From Vitis vinifera (lineage: Eukaryota > Streptophyta > Magnoliopsida > Vitales > Vitaceae): 64,000 nt of DNA. The notes below the pieces were generated by a model. That model was not told where the DNA came from. It ran no database searches and worked only from the letters and a program-made list of their open reading frames with translations. This document shows positions 1-12,261 of this stretch, piece after piece (position 1 is the stretch's first letter; each line of letters starts with the position of its first letter). The position numbers and the translations under genes are program-made. The stretch covers positions 20,897,001-20,961,000 of the forward strand of contig NC_081820.1 of the NCBI RefSeq assembly GCF_030704535.1. Reading direction: 5' to 3'.

Positions 1-284
1 TACTAAATGTTTTTTAATGTACATGAACAAATCCTGTTTTAAAAAATAGTTATTTATTCTTAAAAATAAAAAATAGAATATTTTTATTAATTTTATAATA
101 ACTGTTTTAAAAAATAATTATATAAATATAAAAAATAATTAAAAATAAAATAATACATATAAAAGTTATTTTAAAAATATTTTAGGTTGTTAAATAGATT
201 TTTATTTTATAAAACATTAAAAACAAATTTTAAAAATTGTATTCAAAAACCATTTTGGAAAACGACTACCAAACTATAATTTTA
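1..284. mobile_element. Partial hAT-like MITE (right-hand part)
   Basis: AT-rich sequence ending in a block (AAAACGACTACCAAACTA, around 260-277) that matches the right end of the MITE at 53830-54302. The shared internal words are runs of TTTTAAAAATATTTTAGG and TTTTAAAAAATAATTATA. The left end would lie outside the window. No coding capacity is seen. Family assignment rests only on resemblance to other copies in this window. Confidence 0.45.
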
Positions 285-1974
285 TTTTAAAATTTGAAGG
301 TGAATTATAATTTATATTTCATGTGAGATAGTTTGAAAAAGAATGTGAAGTACTAGTCCTTGTATGAAACAAAGTAAATAAATATGACAAGAATTGTAAG
401 TCGGTGTGTAATTTCATTTGGAAGAAAAGGCATAATTCTTGGTGGTTGAGGGTCATTATTAGTCTTAGCTTTGAATTTGGTAAGAAAAGAAAGGAGATTT
501 GGAAGGTGGTGGGGGCACTCATTTGTAGTGATGTGTGTTTTCTGCATCAAAGACTAGTCATTTCCTATTGTCCACGGCACACTCTTGCATCATCTATTTA
601 TTTCAACATTTTGAGGTCCATTTATTATGTCTCTCTACACCTCTTTCCTTCTACCAATCCAATTAGAATCATTAAGGTCATACCCAAAAATAATACAAAC
701 ATTTCTCTAAGATGTGGTTGGGATATCTTTTAGGACTTTTTCCATTCTTTTGTCACCCAAGGGGGCTTTGGCCTTTGGGGTTTGCAAAAATGAAGTGGAG
801 ACCTTTTTTGATTGTTCCACCTACCATGAATAGATTTGGGTAGGACTAGATGCTTTGGCCCCACCTAATTTGTATTAGTCCTTAGTGCTTCAAACCAAAT
901 ATTTAGAGTAAAATGGAATGGAATGGAATGGTAGTATAGATTTTAATTCCATGGCATGTTTGGAAATGGGAAGTGTTGATCATATCTGCAGTGATTATGG
1001 CATTAAAAGTGGCTTTAGGGTTATTGGGTGTAGTTATTTGTAAAGTCTGTCTCACCAAATTCAGTCTTGTCATGCTATGCCTTTCCTGCTTTCCTTTCTT
1101 TTACAATGCAAAGGCATCTCCTCCTGCTTTTCTCTAGTGGTTTTGGGCTTGTAAAGGGCAAAAGTTACACTGATTTAGTAAGAAAAATGCATACAAATTC
1201 TCAACCAAATAATAGGTATGTGTCTTTTGGGCACTTGAATCATTGAATGTGGCCTTACCCACCCATGCCAGTTTTTGGAAAAGCACTTATTTCACCTCCC
1301 CTTTTGAGACTGGATTCAGTACTTCTGGGCATTGGTTATTTCTGCAGCTAAGTTTTTGGCATCATATCTCTCTTTTACCTGCCCAAATTTGAACTCTGCC
1401 ATCTACCCGCCATGAATTCATATCCAAAAACCATATTTATTGCAAAAAGAAAAAAAAAAGTTTTCATTGGTCACAAATTTGTTACATGAAGATCTAAATT
1501 TAATTAGGGTATAACAATGCTAGTTTTAAAGTCATGAATGGTCATCCAAATGAAAATTCTTAGAACAGACGATGTCGAGTCGTTGGTGCCCATCAATTAG
1601 TTTTTAAATGAAATGATTTTAATTTTATTTTAGTATTAGTTTATTTAACATATAGCAATGTCAATTTCAAGGTCAAAAATGGGTTACCCGAATGATAATT
1701 CTTAGAACAAATAAATGGGGTGTGATATTAAACATTGTATTAAGTTTAATCTATTGTCGTTGAATATCAATTGATTTTTATATTGAACCGTCAAAGTCTT
1801 ATAATGTCATTTAGTATATTTCTTACATCAAACAAAGGGATATGATATATAATATTATAAAAGATTTAATCAATCAGATTTGGAATGAGATGGTCAAAAC
1901 TTTTCATATTAGTTTTGAACAGTTTTGATCTCTAAGGGGAAAAGGGTGATCTGATTATTTGGGATAATGTGTAG
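285..1974. other. Non-coding stretch upstream of the visible IQD exons
   Basis: I see no exon here. It probably belongs largely to the first intron or upstream region of the IQD gene that becomes visible at 1975. A short GGAAT-type tandem run lies near 911-930. I looked for the expected upstream IQD exon (start Met, basic N-terminus, first IQ motif ending next to a donor) and did not find it. The open frame at 404-733 has no recognisable domain and I do not call it. Confidence 0.5.
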
Positions 1975-2990
1975 GCAAGGAGGGCACTGAAGGCACTGAA
2001 AGCGCTGGTGAAGCTTCAGGCACTGGTGAGAGGCCACATAGTGCGGAAACGAAGTGCAGATATGCTTAGGCGCATGCAGGCGCTGGCCCGAGTCCAGGCT
2101 CGTGCCCGTGTCAGTAGGGCTCGTGCTATCTTAGAGTCCTCCCATTCAACCCGCAGATTCTCCCTATCCCACCACATGGTGAGCTCTCCTTTGTCCTTCC
2201 TTGTATCAAATTCAAGTTTTTCAATTTCCATTACCATTAGGCATGCCATGGCATTCTTCATTTAATGACACAGAGATGGGGTTCGAATCCAAACATCAGC
2301 GATATCTTCAACCGAGAAAAAGCGCAACAGGATTCCAGCTGGTTAGAGCAGTGGATGGAAGAATGTTCCTGGAACGACAGGAGGAGGGACTCTTCACTGA
2401 AAACCAGGGATCCTGATCATCATGATGATGAGAGCAGAGACAAGATTCTCGAAGTAGACACCTGGAAACCTGACCCCAACTCCATGGGAAGCAAAAGAAT
2501 GCACCAGAAATCAACTCCACAATTTTCCAGCTACTACACAAAACCTCAAAAACCAATCTCATGCCAGTCAATGGGGAGGGCGCCCTCATCTTTAAGCTCA
2601 CTTCAATGCCCGTTTGAAGTAGATGAAGCAGCTGTGTACACTGCAGACAACAGCCCACAAGCTCTTCCTTCTTTGACCAGGCTTGGAAGCAGTAGCGCTA
2701 GGAGGAGGAGTACTACAGCCTTGACCCCTCCAAGGACTGACAGCTCCACAAACTTCTTCTCGGACCATCCAAAATACATGGCTAATACGCAGTCTTCCCA
2801 GGCAAAGGTCAGGTCCCAAAGTGCCCCCAGGCTCCGGCTTAACTTCGACAAATTGGGTTCTTCCAAGAGATCCTTCCATGGATGCTGGGACCCAAACAGC
2901 AGTCCAAATAAGAGCATAATAAACAAAGGCCGATCAGGGTCAGGCTCCGGTTGCTTGGATAGGGTTGGAAGTAGTACTAGATTGAGGTGA
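1975..2990 (+). CDS. IQ-domain (IQD) calmodulin-binding protein, 3' exons only
   Basis: IQD proteins are plant calmodulin-binding scaffolds, usually found at microtubules, the plasma membrane or the nucleus. Two exons are visible. The first runs 1975-2178: an AG acceptor precedes it, it opens in phase 0 with [20 protein letters not shown], and it ends at a GTGAGC donor. The second runs to the TGA at 2988-2990. Its start is ambiguous: acceptors at 2239-2240 and 2272-2273 are both in frame and differ by 11 residues. The first exon carries the later part of the IQ67 domain ([12 protein letters not shown] and [15 protein letters not shown]). A phase-0 break just before ARRAL is the classic IQD intron position. 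The second exon has ILEVDTWKP and a C-terminal KVRSQSAPR block (DUF4005-like) and is Ser/Arg-rich. The start codon and first IQ motif are absent, so they must lie upstream of the window or be lost. Confidence 0.9.
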
Positions 2991-3545
2991 CTAATTCATG
3001 CCAGCATGCTCTTTTTTGTTTTCTTGTCGATTGAAGGCAGCAGATGGTAGAGTACATGGCATTTATGGATGGTGGATATGGAAATTATGTTAGTTGCAGA
3101 GAAATCGAACAGTTTCAAACATTAATATAGTGTAGCTGTTTCTTGTTTGATCTATACTGACCTAGTTTATAAAGCATTTTACTCTATGATCCTGCTACCA
3201 TTTCTGAGAATTCAGTGTTGACTATGAAGCGATGTTGGTGACAAAACCATTACTTCAACATCAACTTTAGATTTCTTGTCTTTTGTTTGGAGTTTTCGTG
3301 GGGTAGAAGATTGAAGACATGTTTTCAGGTCGTTCCAAATTTCATATCCTCTACACTGTGGGTTCACGGAGAGGGGATCTTTCGGCTTGTTTTCATCTAC
3401 TTTTTTATAGGTTTATTTGTCTCATCAGTAGCTTGTCCAGAACGGCTATAAGACGGGCCAAGTGACGAGAGAACACACCAAGCAACCAAAATCAAGCAAA
3501 TGCAGCCTTGGATGCCGGGCCCTTTTAAAAAAATACCATAGTTTG

Positions 3546-3581
<36 letters not shown>

Positions 3582-3605
3582 GATTTCACTGTAAAATATT
3601 AAAGA

Positions 3606-3636
<31 letters not shown>

Positions 3637-4754
3637 TTACTGTCAAATATTAAAGACTTCAATAAAATATATTAAAATTAAAAATAATAATAATAATATT
3701 TAATTTCAATAAAAATAGAAAATTATGAAAAAGAAATAAATTAATTTATATCAAAAATATATATATTAGAAAAACAAATAAGAGGGAAAAAATAAATTCT
3801 TGAACCTAAATAATGGCACGATTTATTCTACGTACAATAATGTGTTGAACTACTTCAACAAGTCTACATATGAAATATCCAGCATTTAATGTTTGTGCAA
3901 CAATATCTACAAATTGTATCTTCAAAAAAAAAAATTAACTTATACTAAATTTGTCAAAAATCTTTTGATGCCCATTCATGTCTAGTGTTTTCTCCTTTTT
4001 GTCTCAATTTTTGGCCCCAAGCGACCAGGTACAAGACAGGATGAAAGCTCTAATGGAATAATTGTTCATTTTTTGTAGGTAATTTGATGGAAAATGATAG
4101 CTAGTTTGAATGATAGCTAGTTTTATATATTTTCTTAGAAAGCTCCAAAATACAAAGATATGGATCCCGTCATTTATGGCTTCTGCATTTATCAAATAGG
4201 TTCAAATTTAATAATATTTTATTTGAAGTTTAATTACTTCTTTTCCGAATTTTGAGCCAAATGACCCTTTTTGGCCAAAAATTATCAAATATCAGCATTC
4301 ATCAAAACTTATATTCAATTTAGTCCATTATAGCTATGGAGATGTCATGTTCGTTTATTTATTTGTAATTTTATATCGACATTTTAAAAATGTGATTTCA
4401 TATTTTGCATTCAATTTGTATTTTGAAAGTACAACTTTCAATTTAATTCAAAATTGAAAAACAAAATGAATGAGGTCCTAATGGGTAGCATAAGGGTTAA
4501 TTTGAACAATAAATTCAAGAGGAAGATTAAAGATGAATTTTACAAATCTTTCTTTTCCAATCATGGTATATTAGTGAAATGTACTTTTTTCTAACAGATT
4601 CTTAAAAAGTATTATCAATAAGATAATGTCATGCATACAATTCAAATTTCATTACTTTGTACTAAAATTTCATTCTTTTATACAACATACAAGGTCTCGT
4701 TGTTTTATACATTGGTCTCATTTCATCATTTCTTGTCCTATTTTTTGTATTTTG

Positions 4755-5190
4755 ATCACTTTCCTTGATAACTTAATTTCATTTGTTTGAGTTCGATCTC
4801 ATATATTTGTGCCTCTGCTCAAGGTCCAAATTTCACCATACTAAATTCAATTTATTGTACCAAATTCAAAGTTTGGTAGATTTCAATTATGATACCTTAT
4901 CATTTTCTCTTTCTAAAATTTAAGGAGAAATTGATATAAAATTATGTTTGGCAAGTGGGGATGCATCTCATTTATTTCACTTTACTTGATAACTTAGTTT
5001 CATTTGTTTGAGTCTTATCTCATATATTTGTACCTCTGCTCGAGGTCCAAATTTCACCGTACTAAATTCAAATTATCGTACCAATTCAAAGTTTGGTAGA
5101 TATCAATTATGATACCTTATCATTTTCTCTTTCTAAAATTTGAGGAGAAATTGATATAAAATCATGTTTGGCAAGTAGGAGTAGATATCT
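4755..5190. repeat. Tandem duplication, unit about 220 bp
   Basis: Two adjacent direct copies. Anchors CTTGATAACTTA and CTTGATAACTTAG start at 4764 and 4985, and TTTGGCAAGTRGG starts at about 4948 and 5168. The interior (a CTCATATATTTGTRCCTCTG block and a GATACCTTATCATTTTC block) is almost unchanged between copies. There is no coding potential. The high similarity suggests a fairly recent local duplication. Confidence 0.8.
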
Positions 5191-6936
5191 CACTCATTTT
5201 TGTGTTCATTTTCATGTTTGGAGAGTTCAAGTGCAAATGAGAATGGAATCAAGAATGATTCCAATGAAGTATTTTGATTCAGTGGTGCAAGTTATTTTTT
5301 AAAATGTTTTTCAAAAATTATAAACTCAAAATCTTTTTTAGATAAGTTGTTTTTATTTTTATTTTATAAAAATTAAATTGCAAATTTAATTTATATAATA
5401 TAAACTAGATTTAATTCAAGTAAATAAAAATAAAAATATTTTTAATTATAAATAAATTTAAAATAGTTTTTAATAAAATATGAATAGTAATATTATATTA
5501 AAATCATATATTATATTTTTTATAAATATTATAAAAATATGGATATTAATATTATAACAACAAAATTAATTCATTTTTAAATAAATAATAATAATTCAAA
5601 ATTAATAATTTCTAATACTATTTTATTTTAAATAAAATTAATAAATTTTAATTTATTAAGATATAAATGACTCAAAATTAACATTTCATACATACATTTA
5701 ATACCCAATTACAAATATGATATTCTGAAATTTTTTATTCAATATATCTATTATTTTTTATACTCATTATATATTTTTGAAAATTTTCAAACAATTTTTA
5801 AAAATTATTACTTAATTTGAAATTCTTTTCTCTAATAAAAAAATTATTTTTAACTATATCATTATTATTCATTCTAACTTTTAAAATAAATTATTCTTCA
5901 AACAAAAAAATAATCATTATACCTTACATTCTTATATTCATCCAAACACGAAAATTTGAAACACCAAATTCATTCTTATTCAAAGAGAAATAAAACTAAA
6001 AACAAAATATTCATTCTCATTCCTCGTTCTCAATGTACCAACATGGCCGAGAAGTATCATTCATATTTCACATTTATGATAAAAATTAAACTTTAAACTT
6101 TCTATGTATTTAAAAAAATAATATATAAAAATAAGATTTAACTTAAAAGAAATAAATGCTACTCAAATATCTCCTAACCCTGCAAGATTCCAAGCAGAAA
6201 CCTAAATAAATAAGATGGACCGTCCACCACACTCTTGACTCTACCATCAATAATGGGAAAAAGAAGGTTGATTTGCAATTCTAAATCCAACAACTCAAGT
6301 ACGGATGAATAATTGCAGTGTTGTTCAACGCCTATTTACTTATTTAGTAATGGAAATAAAAACTATTTTCAATTTTCCTAAAAAAGGAATGAAAATGGAA
6401 ACAGTACGATTCATCATAAATTTTCAAAGTCAATTCTAAAATATGTTCCTCCATATTTTGCTTCTAAAACAAATCGTCACTTTCAAAGACACAAATCACC
6501 CCAAAATTAGAATCATTTTCAAGTTGTGATAGCTACGAAGAAAAGTAATATAGAACATATTTGGAGGTTGTTCTTAGATTTTGTTTTGTGGTGATTTTAA
6601 AAAGCGTTTTTAACTTAAAAATTATTTTTAAATAAAAACTAAAAACATTTTTAAAAATATGAAAATCATTTATAATGTTAAAAAAATAACTAACGGTATT
6701 TTTTAAAGAAAAATTTAATAAACAATTCTCTTAAAAAAATTAAAAAAATTTAAAAAAAAAACATTTTCATTGAAAACACTCTAAATAAAAACATTGAACT
6801 CACTTTTAATCATGTAAAACGGTTTTTAAATTTACAAAATATTTTTAATAAATTTTTATTAAAACCAAAATTTTAAAAATAGATTGTTAGATTTTTTTTT
6901 TCTAGGTATTTTTTTAAGAATATTTCAAAAAATAAT

Positions 6937-6941
<5 letters not shown>

Positions 6942-6991
<50 letters not shown>
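6942..6991. repeat. TA dinucleotide microsatellite
   Basis: About 50 bp of uninterrupted TA repeats within very AT-rich DNA. A length-variable marker of this kind is expected to be polymorphic. A second TA run lies at about 28290-28327. Confidence 0.95.
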
Positions 6992-6996
<5 letters not shown>

Positions 6997-8449
6997 TTTA
7001 GAAGCTTTCATATCAAATGAAAGTGCATAATATTATAAGGAATAAATAAATAAAAACTATTTTGTATATTTGATATCTCAAACAAAATTCATTTCTATAA
7101 ATAATTGAGAATTAATTTTAAGAAGTGTTCTTAAGAGTTATATTTTGAAAACTATTTTAAACAACATGTCAAATAACCCACTAATGACAGGTTAAATCAA
7201 CAAAAAAAATTAATGGTTTAATATATAGTTTATGGATACATGGGAGAACTCTTCCAAATATAACTTGAAAGGTCAAGAGGGATAAATTTTTCTTTGCGTG
7301 TTGGAATATTTTTATTAAAACAATTTTTGACTAAAAAGAGCATGAACAATTCTTATAAAAATATTTTAAAATTATTTTATATTTAATAAAATATTTATAA
7401 TAAAAATATCATCTTTAGAGATTTGGCCAAATATTTTTATAGAAATAAAGATAAAAAAGCATTTAGTATCAAGTGGACGTATATGCATGAAGAGGCATTT
7501 ATAGTGCACTAATTTTAATCTATAGTTCTACAAGGTACCCAAATTTATAACATCATCAAATCCTCAATTTTACAAATATTATTTTGGTTTTCCCAAAAGC
7601 AAAAACAAAAACAAAAACAAAAAAAAACAAAAAATAGAAGTTGATTTATTTATTAAAACTCCTGCCCACTGCAGCTTGATACAAGCTTTTCTTATTGTGA
7701 GTCTCTGGCCATCAATCTGCTGTCACCCTTTCACTCATTAGATGCCGCACCATCCACCCTGCAAAAATAGCATCATCTTCTACAATTCATTGTACTTCTA
7801 CTAAGATTTTTAAATGTCAATAGATAAGATGTTGTTAAAAGCATTTTTCAAGCATTTTCTAATAAAAATTTAGATTTTTATAAATATCTAAAAATTACTT
7901 CAAAATTTTAAAAGATTATTTAGCGGTACCATAATCACTTGATAGTTGATTCTTTCAAAAGTTATTTTTAAAAACCGAAATAAATTAAAAGTGTTTAAAT
8001 CAAAACCGCTTTTCTATCGGACTTTGATTTGTTTATGTTCATGTCAAAACCTAGCTAGATCGAATTATCTTTATACTAATCAAGTAATAACTTTAAAATT
8101 ATATTTGATTTTTAATAAAATTAAGAAAAAAAATACAAGAAAAAGAAAATAAAAAAGTAAAAAAATAGATTTAAAATTAATAAAATATTGTTATATGTTA
8201 CTTTAAAGGCACTTTACTTATTTTAACTTTGTATTTTCATTATATTTAATTTTCTTGCATATTTTTTTATATAAAAACCAAAAAAAGAAAATCATTTTCC
8301 TTGAGCATGTTTCGTCAAAACCAAGGAGCTATGGACCTATTTGGGCCAGAAAAAGCAGGGGAAGCCCATCATGGGCCTACTCATAAAACCAATCCATGAA
8401 TTATGAAGAGAAGAAAAAATAAAACCAAAGGGGTAGAGTAGAGAGAGAG

Positions 8450-8830
8450 TTACAAGTTGCAGTCAGTATTGGGATCAAGATTGAAGCCGAGAGAGATGCC
8501 ACAGAACCCAGGCAATGTAGCTATGGCAGTAGCATTAGGATTGTAAGTAGCAATGAGGCCCATTAAGCACCGGCAAACTGATCGCCGGTTATCAATGGAG
8601 TCCGCGATGCTGTTGAGGCCCACCACAGCATCACAGCAAGGGGAGCCAGGGATGGGGTCTGGGGCACCGTAGGTGATGAAGGTGGAGCAGGCGGAGACCA
8701 GCGCTGTCACGGTACTGCAGTCTATGGCAGCCATTGTTGTTTGGGCCCATGATAGCACCATCAAAATTCCCATCACCTTCACTGCCTTCTGGCCGCCCAT
8801 TTCATGAGAAATCACCATTCTCACCATCAA
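8450..8830 (-). CDS. Non-specific lipid-transfer protein, type-1-like (secreted)
   Basis: Plant nsLTPs are small secreted proteins that bind lipids in a hydrophobic tunnel and act in the cell wall, cuticle or defence. The intronless 126-residue ORF has a hydrophobic N-terminus (about residues 18-34, GILMVLSWAQTTMA), probably cleaved before AIDC. Eight cysteines follow at 38, 48, 65, 66, 86, 88, 110 and 124. The pattern C-X9-C-X16-CC-X19-CXC-X21-C-X13-C fits type-1 nsLTPs, with a slightly long loop before CC. Translation could start at Met1 or at an internal Met (for example Met11, giving MGGQKAVKVMG), because the first ten residues are unusually charged for a signal peptide. It lies 171 bp from the divergently oriented tRNA-Val gene. 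Which LTP subgroup it belongs to is not resolved. Confidence 0.88.
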   Translation of the reverse strand: MMVRMVISHEMGGQKAVKVMGILMVLSWAQTTMAAIDCSTVTALVSACSTFITYGAPDPIPGSPCCDAVVGLNSIADSIDNRRSVCRCLMGLIATYNPNATAIATLPGFCGISLGFNLDPNTDCNL

Positions 8831-9001
8831 TACTATTAGTTTATTGTCGAGTGAAATATGGAAACCTTATAGGGCTGATGGGATGGGTTGATAGGAAATG
8901 AAGAACGTGTGTTCTTCATGAAGATGGGATGAGTTGTCCAGTACAGACATGCAAATCCACTTTTGGACTCATTACTTAATTGGGCTGATCCACAGCAAAG
9001 C

Positions 9002-9075
9002 GGTGTCGTGGTGTAGTTGGTTATCACGTCAGTCTAACACACTGAAGGTCTCCGGTTCGAACCCGGGCGACGCCA
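9002..9075 (+). tRNA. tRNA-Val (anticodon AAC)
   Basis: A complete cloverleaf is readable. The acceptor stem GGTGTCG pairs with CGACGCC (one G-U). The anticodon stem TCAGT/ACTGA encloses the loop CTAACAC, giving anticodon AAC. The T arm contains GGTTCGAACCC. Internal pol III boxes are present (A box near TGGTGTAGTTGG, B box GGTTCGAACCC). There is no intron and no encoded CCA. A run of T (9076 onward) directly follows the discriminator A and serves as the pol III terminator. Confidence 0.97.
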
Positions 9076-9332
9076 TTTTTTATCATGCAAGCACATTTTT
9101 TTTCCCAACTGAATAGGAATTAAAGAGTAATGAGATGGTGAAGCCTAATTCTTGTTGGTCATCTCAACAGAATTCAATAAGAAATCTTGTGTAAGAGCAA
9201 ATACAACAGTAACAACACCCACTTATACATACATCAAAACAAGCCAACAACTTGAAACTTGGTTTAGGCTCTATCTACTGAAGCTATCACTATGCAATTT
9301 ACACACTAGCAAAGATAGGGACAGGGACAGGG

Positions 9333-9352
9333 ACAGAGAGAGAGAGAGAGAG
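9333..9352. repeat. GA microsatellite
   Basis: A short (GA)n run just beyond the stop codon of the rhomboid gene, preceded by three GGGACA-like repeats. On the gene strand it lies in the probable 3' UTR as a CT tract. Confidence 0.8.
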
Positions 9353-9361
9353 GGACCCCTC

Positions 9362-12261
9362 CTAAAATTGAGTCTCATCGCATTTCCAGCTAGAGGTTGG
9401 GACACAGCTGAGGTAGTGACACCAATGGCAGTGTTCACTCCCATTCTTTCCCTTGTACAGCATCACTAATCCAACTGTAAATCTGTTCAAAGCAAGAAAA
9501 AGACGATTGCAAGTTAGTTTTCTATCATCAGAATTGATTTTGAAAGCAAAATATGACACGTCGTTTTTAATGTTCAGAATGTAACTCACCCTGCAATCAG
9601 CAGAACAAGAGAAACCAGCCAGCACACATATTGGTAGGCCTTGTATTTGGATTTGACACGGACATCAGCTGGAAGGTTCCGACCCTCTATCCACCCAAAC
9701 TGAGGTCGAGGCATCAAAATAAAGCCCAGGAAGAAACCTGTCACGAACCCACCAATATGGGCAAAATTATTGACACGTGGCAGAATCCCAACGGTTAGAT
9801 TAACCGCAACAATGACCAAGAGTGTGAGTAGTGCTGCAGCCTACAAAAGCAACAAACAAGGCTAATTATCTCAAAGGGTAAGGAGTAAGACAACAGTGGG
9901 CTAGATTGCTCACCCTGTTTGTATACATGGACCAGTTTGTAATAAGCTCTGAAAGCATTGCTCCCAAAAGCCCAAAAAGAGCACCAGAAGCCCCAACAGA
10001 GATGCTATTTTGAATAAATAGAGATGAAAGAACACTCCCTCCAAATCCTGACAACAGGTAAATTACTCCTATCCGCACTGCCAAAACGATATCCCTAGTC
10101 AGGCCAAATCAAGATATAGCTAACAAAAAAGAACCAGAGAAGGACTCTTACAAAGAAATTCAAACTAGGAGGATCATGTCAGAGTTACCATACCAAGTGC
10201 CGTTAGCTATGAGGCTCATAACATGGGAGTTCTAAAGAAAATGAACAAAAATAAAATAAAATGATATGGAATGGGAAGATAACAATGTCCAGAGGCAAGG
10301 GAGTCGGATCAGCCTAAGGTGAATGACAACACACTAAAAGCAAGAGAACCACATACCAAAACCAAATTGCTGTTCGAGTCGAATACCAATCAAGACCAAG
10401 CTCAACATGTTTACAAGCAGATGAATGATACCAGCATGTAACCAGATGCAAGTGACAAGCCTCCATCCTTGATGCTTACTGACAACTTTTTTCCACTCAA
10501 GAGCTCCCAACTTTTCCAATCTTCAAAAATAAAAACTCAATTTCAGTTCAACCTCCTTTAATGATAAGAGAGTTTATAAAGCTCATAGAGTAATGACTAA
10601 ACCAATTTATAATTTTTTTTAACATCAGTTTCCAATCTATGAGATCGCACAAGACTAAAGTGTGCATTTGCTCACAAATGCCTTGCAGGCAGCAGGATGA
10701 AGCATAACAAACAAACAATAAACAGGTAACGTGAGGTAAAACATAAATTTCCACAGCTCTTTCTCCTGCATAATTTCTTTGTGAATCACCAAAAGTTCCA
10801 ATTCATAAGGCACAGGGAGTCGTGAACCATGTTCAACAAATCACATTTACCTGAGGTTTGATACAATATATCCAAAACTTACAACCACCACCCAAGAAGA
10901 CTTGATCTTTACTTGATTTACAGGTCCATTAGAGATATTTCATGAAATTGTCAAACCCAAAACCTAACTGTAATGAGAAATCAATCTAGCTTCTACCTAA
11001 TCTACTTTTAAAAAAAAACATTGAAGTCCAAGTGTGCTCACTTGTTGAGGTAGTAGTCAGGAAAGAAGATTGATCCCAATAGATAATTGTAACAGAAACC
11101 AAAAATAACTAAGCCAAACCCACCTCATCAAACTCCCACCTCAAAACATGTAGGCCTTTCCAAGAAAATTCTCAAAGTGACCTTTTTTTAAGCACCTTCC
11201 TTCATGTTTCCTCGTGTTCTCCAAAAACCCATCAGAGGGTCTAATAAAAACAAATTAATTTTAAAGAAATAAAATTTTAAACCACACACTTGAGAGTCAA
11301 AAACCATGCCAAGAGAGATCCCATAAATGAATTTCCAAAAAACAAAGGGAAAGTAAGCAATGAAAGGTAAAACATCTGATCAATCAGGAACCCACAAAAG
11401 TCAGAGACTAAGAACCCCAAAACTCATGCCGGATCAGTACTAGTTCACGAATTATTAAAAACAGGGAATAAATCGAATAAGAATCTCAAATGCATACCAG
11501 ATTGATCCCAACTTACCCTAAAAATCAAGAAGAACAGGAACAGGACCAACTGGGGAAAAATGAAACTATGGGTGTAAAATAATATCATCCATTGAGGTGA
11601 TGATACCAAATTCATACCATGCAATCAAAACCAAAAAGAACGACAAGAAGCAGAAATTCAGAGATGGGTATCAAGAATCAATCATCAAGTTAAGGAAGAA
11701 TTCCAAATTCATGTCACCCCAATGCCGAGTCGCAAATTTTCACAACAAAAACCAGAAAACCCACGAAGAGAGATCAAGCATCAAAGAACCATTCTACGGA
11801 AAAAAAAAACTCATTTCACCAATCATCAAATACACAAAAACACAGCCCAAAACTTCCAATCACGCAAAAAAAAAACATGAACCGAACACACCCAGAATCC
11901 ATTCCAGAACAAACCCAATTACCAAATTCCCAAAATAAAACCAACAAAGACAAAAAGACGGGTATCAAAGAACTACTCCTCACGTCTTGGAAGAAGGGCC
12001 AAACAGAGGATTCTCCTTCAGAGGCTGAAACGAGAACCTCCCAAGAAACCCCGCCACACACTTGCCTTGAACCCTAGAATTCTCCTTGGGGCAATTATTA
12101 ATATACATGGCAACGACAAAAACAGCAACGTTGGCCACGACAAACATGGGCACAAGCCATGAAGTCCATTGGGTCTCCGAATCTTCAATCACAGAAGACG
12201 ATGTGTAGCTGCCTCCCCTGTTTTTGGCTCCCCTGCTTTCAAGATCTTCACTTGGAGGCAT
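9362..12261 (-). CDS. Rhomboid-family intramembrane serine protease (RBL1/RBL2 type)
   Basis: Rhomboids cleave transmembrane substrates inside the membrane; plant RBL1/2-type enzymes are Golgi or secretory-pathway proteins. Coding exons on the minus strand: 12261-11984, 10520-10357, 10077-9914, 9840-9590 and 9482-9362. All have GT-AG junctions and join in frame to 325 residues. Visible features: a cytosolic N-terminus; a first membrane segment near residues 35-55; a WR motif at 112-113; an [10 protein letters not shown] block (121-130) supplying oxyanion-hole residues; the catalytic GASG motif with Ser178; and the partner His230 in FAHIGG. Together these suggest an active protease. The Cys-rich C-terminus ([13 protein letters not shown]) is typical of plant RBL1/RBL2. 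The longest intron (1463 bp) follows exon 1. The leader is very pyrimidine-rich on the gene strand (CT repeats around 12310-12420). I cannot separate RBL1 from RBL2 here. Confidence 0.93.

Larger units (their letters stand above)
2991..8449. other. AT-rich intergenic region with microsatellites and decayed repeats
   Basis: The first few hundred bases are probably the IQD 3' UTR. After that there is no convincing gene. Contents seen: ATT trinucleotide microsatellites (about 3549-3580 and 3607-3636), a 220-bp tandem duplication (4755-5190), a long TA dinucleotide run (about 6942-6991), and very AT-rich segments at about 5300-5950 and 6590-6900 that resemble MITE interiors with oligo-A/T runs. 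Open frames here are short and unconserved-looking. Confidence 0.6.

Noticed and set aside
404-733. 109-codon open frame
   Set aside because: No domain, AT-rich end, no splice context, and overlapping open frames on the other strand.
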